A stretch of 64,000 nt of DNA, taken from Taxawa tesnikishii (nom. ined.) (taxonomy: Eukaryota > Ascomycota > Dothideomycetes > Dothideales). The position numbers and the translations under genes are program-made. This document shows, piece by piece, positions 57,135 through 64,000 of the stretch. The notes under the pieces are model-generated. The model ran no database searches, was not told the origin of the DNA, and saw only the letters and a list, made by a program, of their open reading frames with translations. Numbering within the stretch: the stretch's first letter is position 1; the number at the start of each line of letters is the position of its first letter. The stretch lies in the NCBI GenBank assembly GCA_030247885.1, contig JAPDRO010000009.1:434001-498000 (forward strand), in the 5' to 3' direction.

Positions 57135-59039
57135 ATGAGGCGCGCATCTGGCTGGACTGGAGCTCCGTCCATCCTACAAAGGACCGTAACGACTGCTGCC
57201 AGGCGCCAATGCCCGCTCACATCCCGGCAGCTGCACTCTCAACCCACTCTCCGTCGCATACCCAGAACCTCTCTCGTACCTCGCTCGCACCTCCGCCACG
57301 CTTCTTCTGAGACTGCAAAACAGGAGTTTGTTGGAGATGCTCGCTCCGCAGTCACGCGCTTGAAGAACCTCTTCTACGGAACCTCTATCGCCCTATTCCT
57401 CACCTTTTCCTACCTCTACATCACCGACACGCGAGCATCTGTCCATCAATGGCTCGTGGTGCCTGCAATCCGTGCCCTGTATCCAGACGCTGAAGACGCC
57501 CATCACGCTGGCACTAAGTCCTTGAAGGCTCTTTACACGTTCGGCTTGCACCCGAGGGAACGTGGTGAGCCCGATGCGAAGGGCGACTTGAAGGTTGAGG
57601 TCTTCGGCCACATCTTGGACAACCCCATAGGCACATCAGCTGGAATTGATAAGGGTGCAGAGGTCGCTACTCCTCTCCTGGCTCTCGGACCGGGTGTTGT
57701 GGAAGTGGGCGGAGTTACACCGTTGCCGCAGGAGGGAAACCCAAAACCACGTGTTTGGAGGATACCGTCGCAGAACGCCTTAATTAACAGATATGGTCTC
57801 AACTCGGAGGGTGCGGACAATGTTGCAACCAGACTACGGCACCGTGTGAGGCAATTCGCATACAGCATCGGGCTTGGTCTGGACCCAGAGGCAGAAAGGC
57901 AGGTGCTGGACGGTGAAGCTGGCGTTCCACCAGGGAGTTTGATACCAGGGAGGCTGCTCGCTGTTCAAGTGGCGAAGATGAAGGGCACGCCGGACAACGA
58001 TATTGAAGCTGTTGCAAGAGATTACGTTTACTGCGTGGAGCAACTTTCGAAGTACGCCGATATTCTAGTCGTCAATGTTTCCAGCCCGAACACGCCCGGC
58101 TTGAGGAGCCTGCAGGCATCGGCACCCTTGACCGCCATTCTGACCAGCGTCGTGAATGCTGCAAAGGCCACCGACCGCAAAACCAAGCCCGCTGTCATGG
58201 TTAAGGTTAGCCCAGATGAAGACTCGGACGAGCAAGTCAGAGACATCTGCGGCGCCATATGGGCTAGCGGTGTGGACGGCGTCATTGTCGGCAACACCAC
58301 CAAGAAGCGACCGGATCCGCTACCCAAGGGCTATGCCCTTCCCGCAAAGGAAGAACAGATTCTGCTTGAGCAGGGAGGCTACTCCGGGCCCCAGCTGTTT
58401 GAGCGGACGGTTGCACTTGTCAAGAAGTATAGGCGAGCGCTGGACCAAGGCCCAGGCGATGCAGCTCCGGCAAACCCGCAGGAGCCGGCAGCAGCACCGC
58501 AGCAGGAACCGCCCAAGCCAGAGTCGGAACCGACGTCTGCAATCCCGGATGTGACTGCCGAGCGGATACAGGCCAGCGTGGCCAGGGATGCAGAAAGGTT
58601 GAAGCCGCAAACACCTGAGGCCGAGGCCGAGAGCAAGCAACCCCTGGTCAGGCTGCCCGAACGAAACTCGCCATCCACTCCATCGTCTGTCTCGGAGGCT
58701 CTTCAAGCGCCTGAACCTGCCCTCTCGTCCTCTCATCATGCGGCGCAGGGCACTCAAAGTACCGGAGCTTCGACCTCTTCTTCTCCATCAGATGCTGCTT
58801 TCGGCCAGAAGGAGAAGGTCATCTTTGCCACCGGTGGCATCACAAACGGAAAGCAAGCACTTGAAGTGCTGAATGCTGGTGCCAGTGTAGCAATGGTATG
58901 TCCAAATGTTTTCGAAGAGGCCCGTCCATACATGTACTGACACAATGTATAGGTTTACACTGCACTTATCTACGGCGGCGTGGGCACCATTAGTAGGATG
59001 AAGAGCGAGATGAGGGAGGAGATCAAGAAGGGGCGATGA
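57135..59039 (+). CDS. ura9/pyrE-type: Dihydroorotate dehydrogenase, mitochondrial class 2
   Basis: Oxidises dihydroorotate to orotate with ubiquinone as acceptor; fourth step of pyrimidine synthesis, inner mitochondrial membrane. 615 aa; intron at 58896-58952. Arg-rich presequence, then a membrane helix (LFYGTSIALFLTFSYLYITD) and the class-2 core: NPIGTSAGIDKGAEV, EVGGVTPLPQEGNPKPR, NRYGLNSEGA, the catalytic-Ser loop NVSSPNTPGLRSLQ, VKVSPDEDSDEQVRDI and ATGGITNGKQAL. Between LVKKYRRALD and VIFATGG lies an insertion of about 125 low-complexity residues (Pro/Glu/Ser/Ala-rich). No frameshifts. The last exon encodes VYTALIYGGVGTISRMKSEM. Confidence 0.92.
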
Positions 59040-59650
59040 GCGTATTCGAGGAAGGCGGCAATGTGTAAGATGTAAATACCCTACGAAGCATCAACGTATC
59101 AAACACGGTGGAAGGAAAGCACTGCAGCGCGACTGCTGCATGCTTGCACCATCAGCTCCACGAAGTTCCACTGACTGATTGACGCCGTCTGTCGACCTGC
59201 AAGAGGCAACTAGGAACGGAAGGGCTTGTTCAGCGCACGGGAGGTCGCACATCGCCTCGGTCGAACGAGCGTATTTTAGAAAGCCAAGTGGCGACGTCGA
59301 CTCAAATGTTTTATCGAGACTGGGACCCGCGAAGCGCTTAGAGGGGACTTCACGGTAGACGGCCTGACAGAGGTCAGGCACCAAGTCCGCCTCAATTGCG
59401 TCAACAGCCCCTATCTCAACCTCCCTTCTACAGGTGTGCCATACACATGCCTTCCATTCCCTTCCACACTTCGCTCTCCTCACGACGGATCACTTGGATG
59501 GAAGGCCCATATGGCGAAACACGGTCTCGATGAACCTTGTCCCAGAACTCTGCCACTCGCGCCCAGTTAACCGCAGAAGAAGCGCCGCAGCTCTGCTTGC
59601 GTCATGGAAGACCCTCTGGGCAACCACAACACTCCTTTGTGCATCTGATC
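59040..59650. other. Intergenic between convergent genes, 0.6 kb
   Basis: 3' flanks of DHODH (plus) and acyl-CoA dehydrogenase (minus). A 130-codon minus ORF (59091-59483) has no motif, and I do not support it. Confidence 0.45.
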
Positions 59651-61186
59651 TTAGTAAGACCTCGGCAGCCCTAGCACCTTCTCGGCCAGATAATTCAAGC
59701 ACATCTCCCGCGAAACAGGCGCAAGCCTTGGTATGATGACCTCTCTCAGGAATCTCTCGACATGATATCTGCATTCTGTCATCAGCAACTCCGTCCGCGG
59801 TTTTCGATCGCACCACCACTTACTCTTTCGCATACCCCATCCCACCCAACGTCATTACGGCCGTTTCGCATGCACTGAATGCATTCTCCCCGCCAGGTAT
59901 TTGACCGCGTTCGCATATTCGCCGGTCGCGAAGCCGTCGTCGTACATCCTCGCCGCTTGCATGATCATGAGGCGTGTAGCTTCAAGCTTCGCCCACGCCG
60001 CAGCAAGCGGATGCGCGATCGCCTGGTTCTGACCGATTGGCCTGTTGAAGACAACTCGTGAGGCTGCGTACAGGGCGGCGTGACGCAGCGCTGCGAAGCC
60101 GAGTCCGATTGCTTCGCCGGCGAGGAGGATGCGCTCTGCGTTCATACCGTGCATGATCTGCTTGAATCCAGAACCTTCGGGTCCGATGCGGTCTCTTGAA
60201 AGTAGGGAGTGATTAGCGAGAAGAGCTGAGAAATCTCCTTCGAGAGGCACTCGTCACTCACCCCTCAGGAACTCTCCACCCGTCAAAGTACAGGGAGTTG
60301 GTATCGACGGCGGCACGGCCCATCTCTAACGTGTTGTTAGCCACAGATAAGGATAACAAATGACGATCATACTCACTGGGAATCTCGGTAACGGTGACTT
60401 GATTTCGATCGAGGTCCGTGTAAAACAGAGACAACCCCTCAGATGGTTTGGCGACCTGTTCAAGTGGCGTCGTGCGTACCAGAATCAGGATCTTCTCCGC
60501 AACCTGCGCCGTCGAGGTCCAGATCTTGCTGCCCTTCAAAACGTAATGGTCTCCGTCCTTTGTAGCAAGGGACTGTAACCGCAATGTATCAAGACCCGTA
60601 TTGGGCTCGGTGACCGCGAAGCACGACCGCTCTTTCCCTTCGATCAGCGGTACCAGAAAGCGTTTCTTCTGCTCCGACGTCCCGTATTTGACCACAGGTG
60701 CTAAGCCGAAGATGTTCATGTGTACGGAACTTGCTGCTGTGCCTCCACCACCGCTTTCGCTAATTGTCTGCCTGCTCGGTCAGTGGGTCTTCTGTAGCCT
60801 CACGATCAGAAGTTTCAAGTGAACAAGGAAGAAGTCCATACTTGCATCATGACACAGGCCTCTGCCAACCCTAACTCGCTGCCGCCGTATTCAGCGGGCA
60901 TGCAGATACCCAGCCAGCCATCCCGGGCAATGGCTGTTTGGAATTCGTGCGGCCACCGTGCACTCCTATCGATGTCGAGCCAATAAGACTCTGGGAATTT
61001 GGTGCAGATCTTGGCTATGGCCTCCCGAACGGAGACCTGGTTTGGCGTGTAGTCTGGATAATTCGGGAGGTATTCTGTAGCCTTGGCGCAGAAGAATCGG
61101 GCGATAGGACGAAATGGATACGGCAGGTATCGTCGCGGTAGCGCCCTGCACGCTGTTCTCATGTTGTTGCGCGTGATGGCGTGCAT
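59651..61186 (-). CDS. Acyl-CoA dehydrogenase family protein (one frameshift)
   Basis: FAD-dependent alpha,beta-dehydrogenation of an acyl-CoA, probably mitochondrial (N-terminus MHAITRNNMRTACRALPRRY). Exons 61186-60842, 60767-60377, 60325-60262, 60194-59824 and 59768-59651. Family motifs: MPAEYGGSELGLAEA, CFAVTEPNTGLDT, KGSKIWTSTAQVA, HGMNAERILLAGEAIG and GGMGYAKEYHVERFLREV, where the Glu of KEYHVER sits at the catalytic-base position. The frame breaks in the C4 run 59888-59891. One more base reads YLAGENAFSACETAVMTLGG and gives 429 aa (421 from the Met at 61162). Divergent partner: the CoA-transferase at 61559. The substrate is unknown. Confidence 0.86.
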
Positions 61187-61558
61187 TCTAAGTCGCTGAT
61201 CATTCAATTTCGCCTTTCGCGGAGCGCCATGCCTCAGGTAATGAGTATTAGCATTACACCGTTTCTCGGATTCTTTGCCTGCGTTCGTTATTTGATATGC
61301 ACAATAAGATGTGAGATGTACAGACACGAGACAATATATATTGCATCCCTCGGCTTGAAATGAGGAGGTGGGGGTATCGGCACTGCAAGTAGTACCCCGC
61401 AGTGTACTGACTAGAGAAATACTTGAGCGAAAGCCATGCAATTGTAACAACTATCGGGACGTATTCAACAAAGTCAACATCTTTCTTACGGTGTCTTGTG
61501 TACAGGCAGATTGGGTCCTGTGTTTAAGTCTAACAAAATATCAACACCTACCAGTATA
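61187..61558. promoter_or_regulatory. Shared promoter of acyl-CoA dehydrogenase and CoA-transferase
   Basis: 372 bp between two divergently transcribed genes of acyl-CoA metabolism. A TATATATT element lies near 61333-61341. Head-to-head arrangement with a short spacer suggests co-regulation. Confidence 0.5.
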
Positions 61559-63126
61559 ATGCTTCAAATACGCCATGTACTTCGATGCCGCAGGTCGCGG
61601 CCAAGTACGCTGGGCAGGCGAGTAATTTGCCGTAGAAGTTACTCGACTGAGAACGAGGTGGAGTCGAACGGAGGGCCGCTCAAGGGTATCAAAGTGTTGG
61701 ACTTTTCTCGGATCCTTGCTGTACTGCTTCAGCCTCTGAATCCTTGGGAAGCCTAGTTGACCAAGTACAGGCCCCATTCTGCACTCAGATTCTGGGAGAT
61801 TACGGTGCGGATGTAATCAAGATTGAGCAACCCGGCCAAGGAGTATGTGCGATCCCACATGAGCCCTGACAAGTCTCGCGAGCGTTGGAACCGGCAACCT
61901 GCAGCTAACATGCTGACACCCAGGATGAGACACGATCATGGCAGGCCGAAGGCGAAGCAGAGTTATGGAAGACAGACGAGCCTATTTCGTTTTATTTTGC
62001 CGCGATCAATCGCAACAAGCGGTCATTGACGCTGGACTTGAAGAGACCGCAAGCACTGGAGGTCGTATACGAGCTTGTCAAGACATCTGACGTGGTGTAT
62101 GTACCTCGCTGTCTCTGTTCGTTGTTTGAACCGTGATGGGACAGAAAATGACCAGACCAGGATTGAGAATTTCGTCCCAGGGAAAGCTGATGCTCTGGGG
62201 TCGGCTACGGTACTTTATCCGCAAAAATCCGCGCATTGTTTATGCCTCTGTTTCAGGATACGGCTCGTCAGGACCATATTCCAATCGGGCAGGTACAGTT
62301 GGCTTAAGGCTCCGCTGATTCCTCGGCTGAACCACAGGCAGGTTATGACGCGATCGCCGCCGCAGAAGGCGGCTTGATGCATATCACAGGCTTCCCAGAT
62401 TCTGGTCCGGTACGTCCAGGCCTAGGTATGACGGACATGGCGACGGGGCTCTATACGCATGGTGCCATTATGGCGGCACTGTATGCTCGAGAGCGTACAG
62501 GTCGAGGGCAGCATATCTCTGCCTCTCTGTTCGAGACCCAAATCTCTCTGCTGATCAACGTCGGGGCCAGCTGGCTGAACATGAAGCGCGAAGGGAAGAG
62601 GTTTGGTGCAGCTCACCCGAGCATAGTCCCGTATAATACATGGCAATGTAAAGACGGAATGTGGTTGGCCTTGGCAGCCAACAACCAAAGCCAGTTCAGG
62701 ATCTTGTGTGGAAAAATTGGCAGGCCGGAGCTGTTGGAAGACGAACGGTTCGCTACCAACGCACTGCGAGTACAACACCGGAAAGCCATGGATGCCGTTT
62801 TGGACAATGTGTTCGCAGCAAAGACGGTCGATGAGTGGCTGAAAACGTTGGACGGTAGCGGACTTGCCTATGGCCCAGTGAACAGTATCGAGAGAGCATT
62901 CGCGCATCCACAGACGGGTGCCAGAGATATGATTCAGCATTTGCAATGGGATGCCTTGGCGTCAGGGCAAATGAGGGCTATCGGGATGCCAGTCAAGTTT
63001 AGTGACACCAAGGGCTCAATCAGGGCCACCCCGCCGTCATTGGGAGAACACGCAGATACTGTGCTCGGAGAAGTTGGCTACAGCGAAGACGACATCCGCG
63101 AGTTGAGAGAGAAAGGCGTAGTCTGA
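61559..63126 (+). CDS. Class III (CaiB/BaiF-type) CoA-transferase (two frameshifts)
   Basis: Moves CoA between acyl groups, probably in mitochondria: the leader MLQIRHVLRCRR..RRSYSTEN ends in a classic cleavage-type motif. Exons 61559-61720, 61771-61842, 61924-62096, 62161-62292 and 62342-63126. Family motifs: GIKVLDFSRILAAPFCTQIL, GADVIKIEQPGQGDETR, NRNKRSLTLDLKRPQ, IENFVPGKADALG, VSGYGSSGPYSNRAGYD and GMTDMATGLYTHGAIMAAL, whose Asp is the expected catalytic residue. Frame breaks in the G4 run 62197-62200 and A5 run 62223-62227. Restoring both gives GVGYGTLSAKNPRIVYA and exactly 441 aa. Related to the human SUGCT/C7orf10 type. The substrate is unknown. Confidence 0.88.
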
Positions 63127-63284
63127 AACTGAACTGCTCAATGTCACCTGAAGTTTGTTGCTGGAAGCGGTTTGTCTGATGATCCTCGGTGTCGCTCATT
63201 GAAAGGTCGCGCCAAACCGGCAAATGTCCCCAACGTAGTCGAGAGTGCCCGAGCGGCTGAGAATCAGCCATGGCATCTAAGAGC

Positions 63285-64000
63285 TTACGTCCAAGGCAGC
63301 CGCTCAGGAAAGGGCTGGGTTCCGGTCTTGCCTCCTTCCCACTTCAGAAGTGACGTAACGGGCTCCTCTATATCTTTGAATGCCTCAAAGACAGACGCAT
63401 GCCATCGTCGAGCCTTTCGCTTGTCGGCAAGTGGCGAGTGTGCACCATATGGGTCTCTCTCGAAAAGCCTATGCGCTCGTTCTTCTTCTCCCTCTTGCGT
63501 TTCCCGGAGTTCTTGTGCTGTTTGTGGTCAGATGTATTCAATTCACATCAAAATGGTTAGTTACCTGTGAACGGCGGGTTGATCCCTTGCACACGAATAC
63601 GCTCTGCGGGCCAGTGAATGGCCTGAGCGTGAAGCTCCAGGAATCTGCTCTCCTTGAAAGCATGGGTAATGACCGTGATTGAATGTGGGTACGACCCAGT
63701 TAGCTGCCAGAACTTGATGATAGAGAACAACAGATTCTGGTAACTGTCGGTCGCATATTCCTCGGTCGCTATACCAGACAGACCCTTGAGCATGGCCTCC
63801 GTCTGGCGCAACCGACCTCGTAGCCTGAGGCTATTGCAGGCATTGAGATAACTGCGTGCCTCACTGATCTGGTGATGGGTAGTAATCCCTCCAGAAAAGA
63901 CGAGCAGTGTTCCCGGCCGATGCAGACTGTTCATACCTGCTTGTATGTGCGCAAGAAATGTTTCGTGCTCGCCCACCTTGAGCGTGTCGGCATTTGAACG
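63285..64000 (-). CDS. DUF218 (YdcF-like) protein, partial at window end
   Basis: Minus-strand gene running off the right edge. Visible part: ADTLKVGEHETFLAHIQAGM, then TLLVFSGGITTHHQISEA, where the SGG after a hydrophobic strand is the DUF218 nucleotide-like-fold signature. It continues TEEYATDSYQNLLFSIIKFW and YPHSITVITHAFKESRFLEL. An intron at 63519-63564 (46 nt, GTAACT..ACAG) joins NPPFT to AQELRETQEGEEERAHRLFE, and the protein ends QPFPERLPWT with TAA at 63285-63287. Family members are poorly characterised; in bacteria some are linked to envelope functions. No frame breaks in the visible part. Confidence 0.78.

Noticed and set aside
59091-59483. 130-codon minus ORF between DHODH and acyl-CoA dehydrogenase
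   Set aside because: No motif, no neighbouring exon signals, and it lies in the 3' flanks of two well-supported genes.
1-64000. CRISPR array, complete transposon, or biosynthetic cluster
   Set aside because: No regularly spaced direct repeats, no transposase or reverse-transcriptase motifs, and no backbone enzyme (PKS, NRPS, terpene synthase) were seen on either strand.

Overview
The window is nuclear DNA from a filamentous ascomycete (Pezizomycotina; Dothideomycetes is my best but unproven guess). The evidence is dense genes on both strands, short introns (mostly 46-90 nt) with GT..AG ends, and typical fungal proteins: a Skt5-type chitin synthase activator, Fhl1, Not3/5, type-2 DHODH, PKA regulatory subunit, PLD1, a CBM48 Mdg1/Crp1-like protein, DUF7053 and DUF952. 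I found no tRNA, rRNA, CRISPR array or complete transposon.

Layout. 1-1.2 kb: an unrecognised, stop-ridden gene on the minus strand, cut by the window edge. 3.4-5.5 kb: Skt5-like activator with a CaaX end. 6.2-9.7 kb: TPMT-type methyltransferase, DUF7053 protein, alpha/beta hydrolase. 10.2-13.6 kb: a decay zone with a Thr-rich secreted protein (stop codon in its signal peptide) and a broken GH15 glucoamylase-like gene. 14-17.2 kb: NADP isocitrate dehydrogenase, DUF952 protein, 2OG-Fe(II) oxygenase. 17.9-21.9 kb: Fhl1-like FHA/forkhead factor. 23.7-27.6 kb: sterol-glucosyltransferase-like protein. 28.2-33.8 kb: phospholipase D1. 35-38 kb: a small unknown gene and the PKA regulatory subunit. 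40.4-43.4 kb: CBM48 protein with four internal repeats. 44.2-50.5 kb: a small hidden ORF, Not3/5, D-aminoacyl-tRNA deacylase, cyclophilin-40. 52-57 kb: a divergent protein kinase, a membrane protein, a low-complexity surface-type protein. 57.1-63.1 kb: DHODH and a divergent acyl-CoA dehydrogenase / class III CoA-transferase pair. 63.3 kb to the end: part of a DUF218 protein.

A strong technical signal runs through the window. Many conserved genes are broken by single missing bases inside homopolymers, and restoring one base per site makes the spliced length an exact multiple of three in each gene. I read these as base-calling or consensus errors, not gene death. The in-frame stop codons at 0.7-1.1, 11.4 and 12.6 kb are different: they are substitutions and look like real decay.

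The genes are mostly unrelated housekeeping and signalling functions. The one functional pairing I would propose is the divergent acyl-CoA dehydrogenase / CoA-transferase pair sharing a 0.37 kb promoter. I did not find a clear new multi-gene system. The items most worth a second look are the repeat-bearing CBM48 protein, the tail of the glucosyltransferase, the unrecognised pseudogene at the left edge and the decay zone.
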